Shown here: piece by piece, positions 7,410-15,495 of the stretch
Layout of the letters: every line of letters starts with the position of its first letter
Position numbering within the stretch: the stretch's first letter is position 1
Virus record (IMG/VR): IMGVR_UViG_3300022929_000171
Location: 1-25,860 of that record
Reading direction: 5' to 3' (one strand)
Length of the DNA: 25,860 nt
DNA from: a virus
Program-made: the position numbers and the translations under genes
Notes under the pieces: generated by a model
What the model saw: only the letters and a program-made list of their open reading frames with translations
The model's database searches: none
Told to the model about the DNA's origin: nothing

Positions 7410-9089
7410 ATGGCTATAAACATTCAGTCCTTATTCGCGGACATCATTGATACTCCTGAGCAGCGTCAGATGAAAATGCTACAGGAAGGTATGCTCAAGG
7501 GTGACAGGCTTGCGTCAGGTCTTACTGGTCTGACACGAGCAGCAGCGCCACTTGCTCAGGTAGCAGGTCAGCTTGGTGTGCAGCGTCAGGAAAACCTACG
7601 CCGTGCAGTACAGCCTATGCTTGGGATTGACCCAAGGACTACTGGCGAGAAGATGGCTGAGCAGCTTCAAAACCTAGACCCAGAAAACCCTGACAGTCTA
7701 TTACAGGCGGCTCAGGCTTTGCAGGCTACTGATCCTGTTCGTGCTGCTGCTTTGCGACAGGCCGCAGCAGAAGTAACTCGTGCTGCAAAGAAGCGTGAAC
7801 AAGAACAACAGCTATTTGATCTGCAAGTTGCGGGTGAAAAACAAAAACAAACTCTTGCTGGACAAAGTTACGCTCTTGAAGAAGGACGTTTCTTACAGGG
7901 TATGCGGGACAGCGCGCTCCAAAGACAGAACATATTACTTACACAACAAAGACTACAAGGTAATATTGATGACGAGCAAGAAGCTAGAAAATTGCGTAAG
8001 CAATTACAGGAAGAGCGTGAAACACTGCAAGACACAATTGCTCAAACATATGAAAAAACAAACCCAGAACTTGCCGCATTTGCTAAATCAGGTTTGATGT
8101 CAGATGATGCGATGTCAAAGTTGATTGTGCCAAAAGCTACAGAATGGGTTTATGAAACAGAGCGTGTCTTGAAGAATGGTAAGCCAGTGAACATGCGTGT
8201 AGCTGTTGACAGCGCCAACCCAAGAAACAGAATTAGAATGTTTCCTTCCGAGGATCAACCAGATCCAGTGGCAAAGCCAGACGTTCCATCTTTAACATCA
8301 ACGTATGCAGATGCCTATGCTGAGACTATTGCAAACAATCCAACTCTATCTGCAATGCTTGAGGGCGAGAGTCAGTTTTGGGGCGAGGACATTAATGCTG
8401 CGATGACGTTGCCGGAGCTTAGTGATCTTATGCACACTATGCGTTTTGCAGAAGACTTATCACTTCCGGAAGTGAATACAATCATTACTGAGATAGCGCG
8501 CAATGAGCCAGATTCATTGGCAAGAGGCATTATACCTGTCGAATACATTAACGCTGCCAAAATGAGTCGTGGAGCTGGTGGGTATCCTCCGCTTGTAGGT
8601 GGGCAAGATACAGGTAGCGCAATGAATCCTCCTCCTGTTACCGAAGATTTGGCTGCAAAATTTCCGGGACTCAGGATTGTAGGAACGCAACCTAGTACAC
8701 AGCCAATGCCGCAACAAGATGGATTGCCAAATCCATTTAACGTAAGTGCGGATATGTTGCAACCGCAAGCGCAGCAGGAGTCTTTCCAAGTAGCACCCAC
8801 TGCACAGCGTGGCGTTGGATGGGATCAGGCGTTTGAAGCTAAGATTGAGTTTGAGCAACAACGAGTAAGAGAAGGTGTTACTTCTCCGCAGAGATTGGCT
8901 GTAGTTCAAAACAATTATGTCAAGGCGCTAGAGAAAAATAAGTCTCGACTGCAAGATGAGATTCGTTATTTGAGCGGGTTAAAAAACTACAAGAGCTTTA
9001 ATAAGGATGAGCGTATTGCGAAAGCCAAAGCAGAGCTTAAGAAGACTGAGGATCGCATTGCGCGATACAAGCCCAAAACTAACAGCTAG
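7410..9089 (+). CDS. Putative internal virion / DNA ejection protein 2
   Basis: 559 residues, rich in Gln, Glu, Arg and Ala. A strong coiled-coil region lies at about residues 115-215, a Pro-rich disordered part at about 395-460, and a charged helix at the C-terminus. CAGGAG at 7399-7404 gives a good ribosome site. It lies between two other large virion-type genes with only short gaps. Size, composition and order fit an ejection protein, the middle member of the set. Other-frame ORFs inside it are shadows. Confidence 0.6.
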   Translation: MAINIQSLFADIIDTPEQRQMKMLQEGMLKGDRLASGLTGLTRAAAPLAQVAGQLGVQRQENLRRAVQPMLGIDPRTTGEKMAEQLQNLDPENPDSLLQAAQALQATDPVRAAALRQAAAEVTRAAKKREQEQQLFDLQVAGEKQKQTLAGQSYALEEGRFLQGMRDSALQRQNILLTQQRLQGNIDDEQEARKLRKQLQEERETLQDTIAQTYEKTNPELAAFAKSGLMSDDAMSKLIVPKATEWVYETERVLKNGKPVNMRVAVDSANPRNRIRMFPSEDQPDPVAKPDVPSLTSTYADAYAETIANNPTLSAMLEGESQFWGEDINAAMTLPELSDLMHTMRFAEDLSLPEVNTIITEIARNEPDSLARGIIPVEYINAAKMSRGAGGYPPLVGGQDTGSAMNPPPVTEDLAAKFPGLRIVGTQPSTQPMPQQDGLPNPFNVSADMLQPQAQQESFQVAPTAQRGVGWDQAFEAKIEFEQQRVREGVTSPQRLAVVQNNYVKALEKNKSRLQDEIRYLSGLKNYKSFNKDERIAKAKAELKKTEDRIARYKPKTNS

Positions 9090-9098
9090 GATAATCTC

Positions 9099-12059
9099 AT
9101 GGCAGTGAGTCAAGTTGAAACTCCAAACGGAGTAATAGACATTGAGCACCCAGAAGGCACTCCAGAATCTCAACTACTTGAGTTTGCGGCAGCGTCTCTG
9201 GGTATTCAACCAGTTGCACAAAAAGCAGAACCCCTAGAAGAGCCGTTAGATATTGCGGACTTCCCTCTCGCCTCACAAAAGAACATGGATAACTTTTCCG
9301 CTATGGAGAAGTTTACCTATGAATTCGCAAAGGCAGGGAGTTTAACAGGCAACCTTGCAGCTCTTGGTGCGGCTATTATGCCGTCATGGGGAGGAATGTT
9401 TGTTGGAGGTGGGCAGTACGGGTTGTGGGCTAGTCCAGAAGAAATCTTTGGCGAGAACTATGAAGATTTAACTATAGATCAACGCAGAGAAAAGATGCTG
9501 GAGTTTAAGGACAACCTACTTCGCGAAGACTTCCCAAGGCTACATCAGTTAGCACAGGAAGGTGAGTCTACTGGTGGCTACGGGGTGGCTGGTGCGTTCT
9601 TTAAGTCTATTGCAGACCCTAGTATTGCATTGCCAGCAGGCAAAACTATTAAAACAATCACTGCTCTAGGCGCACTGTACGGTGGCGCGTATGAAGTATC
9701 TCGCGGACTGCTAGAGGATGGCGAGATTGATGCCGCTATGGCAACAGCTACGGCTGTGGGCGGCGGTATTCTTGGTGGCGGTATAGCTGCTGCTGTTAGA
9801 AAAGTTGCGCCACTATACAACAGCGTCAAGGCAAACAAAGATAAACCAAAGAAGTGGCCTGATGTTAAGACTGCAAATGAAACTGCTGAGCAACTTAACA
9901 GCGAGATGCTTTTGATACAGGCTGAAGGAGGGCTTGAGCCAGATGCTAACATTCTGGTTGCTGCGGCAGAGCGCCTACAGATTCCGGCGAAGACTCTAAA
10001 GAAAACAATTGAGAACAAGACAATCCCACTTGAAGTTCACGCTGAAGAGATAGCCCGTGCAGTAGAGGGATTTGGCAGGCAAACAACATTTGGAAGAATT
10101 GTTAGCCAGACTCGTGGCACAGCGGCAGATTTGCTTGCTCCAATTGATGACAGGATTGGCGCAATCAGTAGACCAATACTAAAAGCAGTAAACGAGTATG
10201 AGCTAGGAGTATTGCAACGCACAGCAAGATACCAAGATTCAATTGCTGGCTTTGACAAACTTGAAAAAGCCCTGCCAACTGATGATCTTAAGTTGCAGTT
10301 TGAAGAATCATTATTGAACTACGAAATGAATACGGCATTGCCGCGACAAATACTAAAGCAAAATGGTGTTGAAACTGTTTCGTTAAACCTTCGCGGAACA
10401 CAGACTAGAACAGTAGATGAAATCTTTGACAGCATAGACTCTACACTTAAGGAGATTGGCGAAGAGTGGAGCGAGCTGAAAGGTGGAGAGGTAACTCTGC
10501 GTGATCTTTTCTTTCCGCGAAGTGTAGCAGACTATAAAGGTTTGCTTGCTTACTACGGAAAGACTGGAAGCAAAGAGCTAGACAAGATGTTTGACATCAA
10601 AGCCAAGTCTCTGGGTTTTAGTTCTCGTGCAGAGTTATCCGAAGACGAGTTGAGTAAAGTTGCTTTGGATTACATAGAGGGCGTCAGGTATCAAGCTGCC
10701 GGAAAACAGGGGCAAAAGAATGTTCGCCAATTTAAGCAACGCAAGATAGAGCAGGTTGGTAGAGGCTTGATGCCATACTATGCAAAGTCATCGCAAACTC
10801 TTGGACGATACGTCTCAGAGATGGCTGAGCACATTGAGAATGCTAGGCTATGGAAGCGACTAGACTCGAAGGTTGATGATCTTGATAACGTAAACAACAA
10901 CGAAAGCATAGCTCAACTCATCGCAAAAAAGAGAGCCAAGAATGAGATAACAAGCGAAGAAGCAGAGCAGCTTAAGTCTTTACTAGAGGCGCGCTTTGTC
11001 TCCGGCAAGAAGAGCATGCACGGAACGCTACAGGCGCTTCGCAATGTATCGAACATGGTTTTGCTTGCTAACTTTAGATCAGCTACTACACAGCTAGGTG
11101 ATTTGTTCACTAGCCCATACCGTTACGGCGCGAAAGAATCATTCAAGGCAATGTTTCAGGTGGCTACTGGCAGGGCAGATATTGATGTAGACCAGCTAGG
11201 CATTGCTAAGATTATTTCTACTGAGTTAACTGGCGCAGGCACAACAGCAAAGTGGCTAGACAAAATGTTCGCAGCTTCTTTCTTTAAAGCGATTGATAGG
11301 CTTGGCAAGAACGTCTCGCTGCAAGCAGCATTTAATAAACATCGTGCGCTTGCTAGAACAGAGAAAGGTATACAAGAACTTAAAGAAGAGTATGGCGACT
11401 ATCTTGGTACAAGGATGGATAGTTATATTCGTGACCTGCAAGATGGAGTGGTGAGTCAAGACGCTATGCTTGTAAACTTTACAGAGATTGTGAAGATGCA
11501 GCCATTGACTCCACTACAGAAGTCTAAGGTCGCTCTTATGAACCCTGACCTTGGCATATTTTATATGCTTAAAACCTACGCTTTGCGTCATTTGAGCATG
11601 GTAAAAAATGACATCACCAAGGAGTTGGATAAAGGAAACTATCTAGGAGCTGGCAAGAAGTTTGTTGCTTACTCTGCGATTGTTGGCGGCGGCAATGCGA
11701 CAATCAAAGAAGTGAAGAACTGGGAAGATGGCAAAGGGTTTGATATTGATCGAGTGCCAGATCACTTCATAGACTCAATGCTGAACCTTGCATTAACATC
11801 TCGGTATGCCACAGAGAACGCAATTAGAACTGGCGACTGGGTAGGTCTAGCCACAGAAGCTGCGGCTCCCCCTTTGTCAGCGTATACTAATATCTCGAAA
11901 GATATTATGGCGTTGAACAAAGCAAGGATTGAAGGGGAGGTATCTATGAAGTGGATGCGCAACATCCCCATTGCTGGCAGGACAATGTACAACTTGTTCG
12001 GCGGCGGCAAGGAAGAGTTCCTTGAGAGAGAAGCTAAAGAACGAGCAAGAGAAAACTAA
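9099..12059 (+). CDS. Large internal virion / ejection protein 3
   Basis: 986 residues, the largest gene here. The N-terminus (TPNGVIDIEHPEGTPESQLL) resembles the short motif that begins many large phage internal virion proteins. A Gly/Ala-rich, weakly hydrophobic stretch (about 185-235) could insert into a membrane. The remainder is a long helical body without a recognised enzymatic motif; no transglycosylase signature was seen. AGGA precedes the ATG. It is the last gene of the rightward operon: its stop overlaps the stop of the opposing DUF3310 gene by 4 bases, and a terminator follows. Confidence 0.65.
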   Translation: MAVSQVETPNGVIDIEHPEGTPESQLLEFAAASLGIQPVAQKAEPLEEPLDIADFPLASQKNMDNFSAMEKFTYEFAKAGSLTGNLAALGAAIMPSWGGMFVGGGQYGLWASPEEIFGENYEDLTIDQRREKMLEFKDNLLREDFPRLHQLAQEGESTGGYGVAGAFFKSIADPSIALPAGKTIKTITALGALYGGAYEVSRGLLEDGEIDAAMATATAVGGGILGGGIAAAVRKVAPLYNSVKANKDKPKKWPDVKTANETAEQLNSEMLLIQAEGGLEPDANILVAAAERLQIPAKTLKKTIENKTIPLEVHAEEIARAVEGFGRQTTFGRIVSQTRGTAADLLAPIDDRIGAISRPILKAVNEYELGVLQRTARYQDSIAGFDKLEKALPTDDLKLQFEESLLNYEMNTALPRQILKQNGVETVSLNLRGTQTRTVDEIFDSIDSTLKEIGEEWSELKGGEVTLRDLFFPRSVADYKGLLAYYGKTGSKELDKMFDIKAKSLGFSSRAELSEDELSKVALDYIEGVRYQAAGKQGQKNVRQFKQRKIEQVGRGLMPYYAKSSQTLGRYVSEMAEHIENARLWKRLDSKVDDLDNVNNNESIAQLIAKKRAKNEITSEEAEQLKSLLEARFVSGKKSMHGTLQALRNVSNMVLLANFRSATTQLGDLFTSPYRYGAKESFKAMFQVATGRADIDVDQLGIAKIISTELTGAGTTAKWLDKMFAASFFKAIDRLGKNVSLQAAFNKHRALARTEKGIQELKEEYGDYLGTRMDSYIRDLQDGVVSQDAMLVNFTEIVKMQPLTPLQKSKVALMNPDLGIFYMLKTYALRHLSMVKNDITKELDKGNYLGAGKKFVAYSAIVGGGNATIKEVKNWEDGKGFDIDRVPDHFIDSMLNLALTSRYATENAIRTGDWVGLATEAAAPPLSAYTNISKDIMALNKARIEGEVSMKWMRNIPIAGRTMYNLFGGGKEEFLEREAKERAREN

Positions 12060-12307
12060 CCCCTCGGTAAACGCCTCTCCTCCATCGTGGGGAGGGGCTT
12101 TCTTTTCAGCTCCTCTTCAATCAAGAATTCACAGAACTGCTTTATCTTGCGAAGGTCGTCCACTCCTCCCTTATCCCGCCATCGCGAGATGTATTTCACA
12201 ATAGCGCCCTCGCAAAAACCCAACTCGTTAGCCATGATGTATTCAATAGGCTGAATCTTTAGCTTCTGGTAGTGAGCACCTGCCACTTGGTAGTCTGTTG
12301 ATTTCAA
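12056..12307 (-). CDS. DUF3310 family protein (SaV-like)
   Basis: 83 residues with the DUF3310 signature: HYQKLKIQPIEYIMANELGF, GAIVKYISRWRDKGG and DLRKIKQF. This small phage family has been annotated as nucleotide kinase-like, but its biochemistry is uncertain. The start is a TTG that overlaps the upstream stop (TTGA), with AGGAG five bases before it. It is the last gene of the leftward operon, and its 3' end also encodes the hairpin that terminates the opposing late operon. Confidence 0.85.
   Translation of the reverse strand: MKSTDYQVAGAHYQKLKIQPIEYIMANELGFCEGAIVKYISRWRDKGGVDDLRKIKQFCEFLIEEELKRKPLPTMEERRLPRG
12073..12106 (+). terminator. Rho-independent terminator of the late operon
   Basis: A 10-base-pair stem (GCCTCTCCTC with GGGGAGGGGC, two G-U pairs, six-base loop CATCGT) is followed directly by TTTCTTTT. 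It lies 13 bases after the stop of the large virion gene. It works only for rightward transcripts, because the other strand has no T-tract. It falls inside the C-terminal codons of the opposing gene. Confidence 0.85.
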
Positions 12308-12525
12308 TGTATCTCCTCTCCTTGCTTCTCTGCTATCTCAAGGTACTCAATGAACTGCTTCTTGAGTTCATCGCTGCTGTGAATAAACATACTGAAGTCT
12401 TCCAGCATGATTCCGATTGTCCCGATGACGTTACGATCATGGCCTTCTGAGTTATAGATTGCATCTTCAAGCCAGACGTTCAACTCATCTACGGACACAG
12501 GATAAATGTTTATGACTTTACTCAT
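12304..12525 (-). CDS. Acidic hypothetical protein
   Basis: 73 residues, acidic, helical, no recognised motif. It overlaps NinG by 4 bases (ATGA) and the DUF3310 start by 4 bases, so it is translationally coupled on both sides. Function unknown. Confidence 0.65.
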   Translation of the reverse strand: MSKVINIYPVSVDELNVWLEDAIYNSEGHDRNVIGTIGIMLEDFSMFIHSSDELKKQFIEYLEIAEKQGEEIH

Positions 12526-12986
12526 GCGATCCTCTTCTCGTGATACTCAATCAGCTTTAGAAACTCTGACAGTATCTCTTCGTAGTCGGCCTTGTATCTC
12601 TTAACTGGTGTCGCTTTTTTAGCGATCATCTCTTGCACGAAGTCTCTGCCATACATATCTTCCATAAAGAGCGTGTACGACTGAGCAGCAGACCCGTGCT
12701 TCATTCCCCACATATTGCAGGCGGCACACTGGGGATGTACGTTCTCAATCTCCAATGCCCAGTAGGATGAGTTACCCTTTGGTATGAAATGACCGCCTTG
12801 CATATCCTTATAGTGCTTGGTCACACCACAAGATACGCATGAGCAGTAGCCATTGTCGTCCGATGCGGCAAGTCTGGCTAATTTTTGTACAGCTTTGTAG
12901 CAATCCTGCTTTAACTGTGCGGAGGTCTTCGTCTTGGGTGTAGACTTTCTCTTGGCTCGTCTGGGTGCTGCTCGCTTTATCGCCAA
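12522..12986 (-). CDS. ninG: NinG-like (Rap) recombination protein
   Basis: 154 residues. A basic N-terminus is followed by the NinG zinc-binding core: C50-x2-C53, GGHFIP (His66), then CAAC (Cys87, Cys90) and a later His97. The core resembles an HNH-type fold. Lambda NinG (Rap) acts in recombination at branched DNA and Holliday junctions. The start is a TTG inside the preceding gene's end; the basic residues directly after it match the family. It belongs with NinB, ERF and YqaJ in the same operon. Confidence 0.85.
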   Translation of the reverse strand: MAIKRAAPRRAKRKSTPKTKTSAQLKQDCYKAVQKLARLAASDDNGYCSCVSCGVTKHYKDMQGGHFIPKGNSSYWALEIENVHPQCAACNMWGMKHGSAAQSYTLFMEDMYGRDFVQEMIAKKATPVKRYKADYEEILSEFLKLIEYHEKRIA

Positions 12987-13162
12987 AACCTACCATCCTT
13001 GAGGGATAGTAATGTTTTCTCCGCTCTTTGCTGTGTCTTGTCGTCCATGCTGTCGTACCTCATTTTGAGTAGCGCAACACTGAACTCTTTCTTGGTGACG
13101 GGATAGGCTTGTAATGCTATCTCAACATCGACTGGTAATACATACTCATCCTTTGCTTCCAT
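12977..13162 (-). CDS. Small hypothetical protein
   Basis: 61 residues, mixed charge, probably all helical, no recognised family. It overlaps the downstream NinG start by 10 bases and the upstream gene by 17 bases, as expected for a true gene in this packed operon. Function unknown. Confidence 0.55.
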   Translation of the reverse strand: MEAKDEYVLPVDVEIALQAYPVTKKEFSVALLKMRYDSMDDKTQQRAEKTLLSLKDGRFWR

Positions 13163-13331
13163 ACAACCCTAGCCTCTTAGTATAGTGAGAGGTGTACTTT
13201 CGATGCAGCTCTATTTGCAAGGCCACTAAAGCATTGTAGGTTTCCTTGACCTGCTTGTCATCAAGTTTATCCAAACCGATCTGCAATTCATCAATGGCTT
13301 GGTGTACCACTTCCATCATATCATTACTCAT
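13146..13331 (-). CDS. Small helical hypothetical protein
   Basis: 61 residues from the ATG at 13331, which has GGAG with five-base spacing. The in-frame GTG at 13337 sits inside that ribosome site and is less likely. The first 40 residues look like a coiled coil (Leu/Ile every third or fourth position); the end is basic. Function unknown. Confidence 0.55.
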   Translation of the reverse strand: MSNDMMEVVHQAIDELQIGLDKLDDKQVKETYNALVALQIELHRKYTSHYTKRLGLYGSKG

Positions 13332-13333
13332 GT

Positions 13334-13729
13334 TCACTCCTTATAAAAGATATGCCTACCTATCTGCCTTCGAGTCTGTAATCCGTCAACCCAATAAGGA
13401 TTAACATCATCCCTGTGGTAATAGGTAGAGCCTTCAGTTACATCGTACAATCTCTCAGCGTGTATCGCGATAGACAGGGCTTGCGTGTAAGCATCCTCAT
13501 CCGTAATCGTTTCTGGCTTGCCATCGCACCAATACGAGAAGTGGCATTGGTTTCTAAGAGGGCTACCCATCCAATACCTGCCTTGCTTTACCACTTCGCA
13601 AGGAGTGTCAGGAAAGTAAGGACTATGCACTCTGTTCATAATAGTATTCGCTACTGCAACCTGTCCCTCTAGTGGTTCTGATCTAGCTTCAAAGTAAATC
13701 GCCATTGCTATACATACAATCTCAAACAT
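13334..13729 (-). CDS. SleB-type cell wall hydrolase
   Basis: 131 residues from the ATG at 13729. The sequence AMAIYFEARSEPLEGQVAVANTIMNRV is the Hydrolase_2 (SleB) signature, with the Glu-Ala-Arg motif near residues 14-16. It is followed by CEVVKQGR, QCHFSYWCDG and a final YYHRDDVNPYW-type segment. The family cleaves peptidoglycan (lytic transglycosylase-like). The longer frame upstream (to 13873) lies entirely over the preceding gene and is rejected. Placement in the early operon, away from the other lysozyme, is unusual. No signal peptide is clear. Confidence 0.85.
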   Translation of the reverse strand: MFEIVCIAMAIYFEARSEPLEGQVAVANTIMNRVHSPYFPDTPCEVVKQGRYWMGSPLRNQCHFSYWCDGKPETITDEDAYTQALSIAIHAERLYDVTEGSTYYHRDDVNPYWVDGLQTRRQIGRHIFYKE

Positions 13730-13922
13730 CAGGTTTTCGTCCTCTCTTTCTGCGCTTGAACCCAACCTCGATGTGTTGGCGTTTAGGTCTTGGTGCGCCC
13801 CCGTGACGTTTGCGTACCATGTACTTATCCCCGAAAGGAAAGACATAATACACAACTCGTTCATCGTGAGCACACCACTCTGCTTCCTCTAATGCTTGCG
13901 CAAAGTCATCAAAGATAATCAT
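13722..13922 (-). CDS. Small basic-tailed hypothetical protein
   Basis: 66 residues: an acidic N-terminal half (IIFDDFAQALEEAEW) and a strongly basic C-terminal tail (FKRRKRGRKPDV). This suggests nucleic-acid binding. It overlaps NinB by 4 bases (ATGA) and the hydrolase start by 8 bases. No family recognised. Confidence 0.6.
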   Translation of the reverse strand: MIIFDDFAQALEEAEWCAHDERVVYYVFPFGDKYMVRKRHGGAPRPKRQHIEVGFKRRKRGRKPDV

Positions 13923-14338
13923 TTGCGACAGGGGAAGGGAACGTAGATGTTAAACTTCTCCGATAACAAGTGGCTAAGGTGCTTGTGTATCTCGTCATAG
14001 TCGTAGGCAGTAACATTTGAACTAGACTTCTCACCAGTAACAGCAACTTGTATCGGTTTCCACAGGTACTCCTTGACCAGATCAGTTGTCCAAGGAATCT
14101 CTGCATCATGCTTGAGAGTCTTCTTCATATCCAAAGAGGACTCGTTTAGTTTCTCTGCCAACAGTCGGCAGTAAACATGGAGCGCATTATTCTGCGCAGT
14201 GGTGCGGGTCTTCCCCGCTTTCCACTTGATCGTTAGATACTTTTTTTCTTTATACAGGGTAGTCATGTGCTCCACGAACATCTTCAAAGCGTGATCGCTA
14301 TTCACTACCCAGAACTCTCCTTGCGGCATGTTACTCAT
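13919..14338 (-). CDS. ninB: NinB-like recombination protein
   Basis: 139 residues. The pattern LTIKWKAGKTRTTAQNNALHVYCRLLAE matches the NinB family, which in lambda (Orf) binds single-stranded DNA and SSB and assists annealing recombination. Full length for the family. It overlaps the small gene upstream by 8 bases. With ERF, YqaJ and NinG it forms a phage recombination set. Confidence 0.85.
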   Translation of the reverse strand: MSNMPQGEFWVVNSDHALKMFVEHMTTLYKEKKYLTIKWKAGKTRTTAQNNALHVYCRLLAEKLNESSLDMKKTLKHDAEIPWTTDLVKEYLWKPIQVAVTGEKSSSNVTAYDYDEIHKHLSHLLSEKFNIYVPFPCRK

Positions 14339-14510
14339 CCTTATCCGGCCTCCACTTCATACCGATAATGTTCATAGATTCTTTCTTTGCCTTGTCGGAA
14401 TAAGTGCAGGGGGGAAGCTGCTTGATCTTCCCGCCTGCGCCCAGATATTTTTCAATATCCTTTTCCAACCGCTCCGAAATCTCTTTGTTGTGGAGCGTTG
14501 GTATTGTCAT
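14331..14510 (-). CDS. 59-residue hypothetical protein between Cro-like gene and NinB
   Basis: A short ORF starting MTIPTLHNKEISERLEKDI and ending WRPDKDE. It begins with an ATGA overlap with the stop of the Cro-like gene and ends overlapping the NinB start by 8 bases, filling the otherwise empty 168-base gap. GAGAAG lies just before the ATG. It has a charged helical start and a single Cys in LPPCTYS. Overlaps on both sides are the main support. Function unknown. Confidence 0.65.
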   Translation of the reverse strand: MTIPTLHNKEISERLEKDIEKYLGAGGKIKQLPPCTYSDKAKKESMNIIGMKWRPDKDE

Positions 14511-14713
14511 ATCTCTTCTCCTAATTTATAGACATCATCCATAGTCATCTCAAGTGAGTCGCAAATCTGCTTGTACCTGTGCAGAGTAATGCTTGCTCGC
14601 TCAAGTGTATGAGCGTAGTTAGCAGGTGTGCAATCAATCTCTGCTGCTACGGTCTTGAATAGCACACCCTTTTGCTGATGCGCTTTCCTTATTGCTGAAC
14701 CTATGTGAATCAT
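14507..14713 (-). CDS. Cro/XRE-like HTH regulator
   Basis: 68 residues from the ATG at 14713, preceded by AGGAG with good spacing; a longer start at 14737 lies inside the upstream gene. The pattern IGSAIRKAHQQKGVLFKTVA, then CTPANYAHTLERASITLHRY, then CDSLEMTMDDVY follows the helix order of small Cro/CI-type repressors. It would bind DNA as a dimer. It is the only clear transcription regulator in the window and a candidate for binding the operator-like palindromes at 20354-20378 or 22277-22294. Target is inference. Confidence 0.65.
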   Translation of the reverse strand: MIHIGSAIRKAHQQKGVLFKTVAAEIDCTPANYAHTLERASITLHRYKQICDSLEMTMDDVYKLGEEI

Positions 14714-14721
14714 ATCCACTC

Positions 14722-15210
14722 CTATGCTACACGCCACACACGAATACTCTTGTCCTTCTTAAAGTCTGGAGTCTGTCTAGTCGCGAGAGTCATCTTTAAT
14801 TTCTTGCCAACACCAAGGCTAATGCAGCGTTGGCTCTCTCCTGTAACAAGGAACGAGCTGCCAACCTTCATCTTCTTTAAAGTGTTTTCAACGATGGAAG
14901 AAAAACCTACTGGGTTTGCAGGCTGTATTGGGGGAATAGGAATATCATCGTTGACTTGTAAGACAGAACCAGCAGGATATTCTGTAGCGTCAGATTTAAC
15001 GGTAATCACTTTATCTTCTGGCGCAGGAATATTTTCCTCTACAGTTAATTCTGTTTGAGGCTTCTCATCTTCCAGCGGAAGGTTGCGCCAAACTAACTTC
15101 TCAACTGCTTCACTAAGATTCGCCAACCCGCAGATATCCTTGTATTCTTTAAGCGATTGAAAGGTTACTTGATCTAATCTAAGTTGAACATTCTTTACTG
15201 GTCTTTTCAT
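14722..15210 (-). CDS. Hypothetical protein with N-terminal RHH-like segment
   Basis: 162 residues from the ATG at 15210, which follows GGAGGATGAT; an upstream in-frame ATG at 15261 has no such site. The N-terminal ~45 residues (basic strand VKNVQLRLDQ, then two helices) resemble a ribbon-helix-helix DNA-binding unit. An acidic, Pro-rich linker follows (about 50-100), then a C-terminal domain (about 105-162) with basic strands (GVGKKLKMTLATRQT) seen in small phage proteins. Could be a regulator; I cannot name it. Confidence 0.6.
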   Translation of the reverse strand: MKRPVKNVQLRLDQVTFQSLKEYKDICGLANLSEAVEKLVWRNLPLEDEKPQTELTVEENIPAPEDKVITVKSDATEYPAGSVLQVNDDIPIPPIQPANPVGFSSIVENTLKKMKVGSSFLVTGESQRCISLGVGKKLKMTLATRQTPDFKKDKSIRVWRVA

Positions 15211-15225
15211 ATCATCCTCCAAGTA

Positions 15226-15241
15226 GGGGGCTTGCGCCCCC
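15226..15241 (-). repeat. Intercistronic GC hairpin, GNRA loop
   Basis: On the transcribed strand GGGGGC-GCAA-GCCCCC forms a six-pair stem with a GCAA (GNRA) tetraloop. It lies seven bases after the stop of the SSB-tailed gene and just before the ribosome site of the next gene. No T-tract follows, so it is not a normal terminator; mRNA stabilisation or a processing signal is more likely. Confidence 0.7.
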
Positions 15242-15247
15242 GTTAAA

Positions 15248-15487
15248 TTAAAATGGCACATCTTCCATTGAGATTTCTGTAACTGGAGCAGCAGGTCGCG
15301 TCTCCCCCTTTGGCTTGACGGATAGGCTGAAGAACTTCTTGCCAGCCTTAGACTCCTTCAACCATGCGTTGAGGTAGAAGTCTTCTCCGTTTACATTCAG
15401 CGTCCCGTTATAATCTGAATGCGTTTCTTTTTCTTTGCGCTCGTTCTTGAACAATGCGCCACGGTTAGTATCATCATAATCAGACAT
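15248..15487 (-). CDS. Small protein with SSB-like acidic C-terminal tip
   Basis: 79 residues. The core (NGTLNVNGEDFYLNAWLKES, then KKFFSLSVKPKG) is beta-rich, like a small OB-like fold. The end is MEDVPF, which resembles the acidic D-D-I-P-F tip by which single-stranded DNA-binding proteins recruit partners. Its place between the YqaJ exonuclease and other recombination genes fits a role in DNA metabolism. It is much shorter than usual SSB proteins, so SSB activity is only a suggestion. AGGAG precedes the ATG. Confidence 0.7.
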   Translation of the reverse strand: MSDYDDTNRGALFKNERKEKETHSDYNGTLNVNGEDFYLNAWLKESKAGKKFFSLSVKPKGETRPAAPVTEISMEDVPF

Positions 15488-15495
15488 ACAATCTC

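Noticed and set aside
7780-8097. 105-codon plus-strand ORF inside the second ejection protein
   Set aside because: It lies fully within a longer convincing gene in another frame, and its Lys/Asn/Ser-rich translation looks like a frame shadow.
8372-8909. Two long minus-strand ORFs opposite the ejection protein
   Set aside because: Cys/Ser-rich translations opposite a helical Gln-rich gene, with no operon context; typical antisense shadows.
12008-12024. CAAGGAA-GAG-TTCCTTG hairpin as a leftward terminator
   Set aside because: A seven-pair stem exists but no T-tract follows on the minus strand, and it lies within coding sequence.
13730-13873. N-terminal extension of the SleB hydrolase
   Set aside because: The extension lies over the 66-residue gene, contains no domain sequence, and the family signature begins just after the ATG at 13729.
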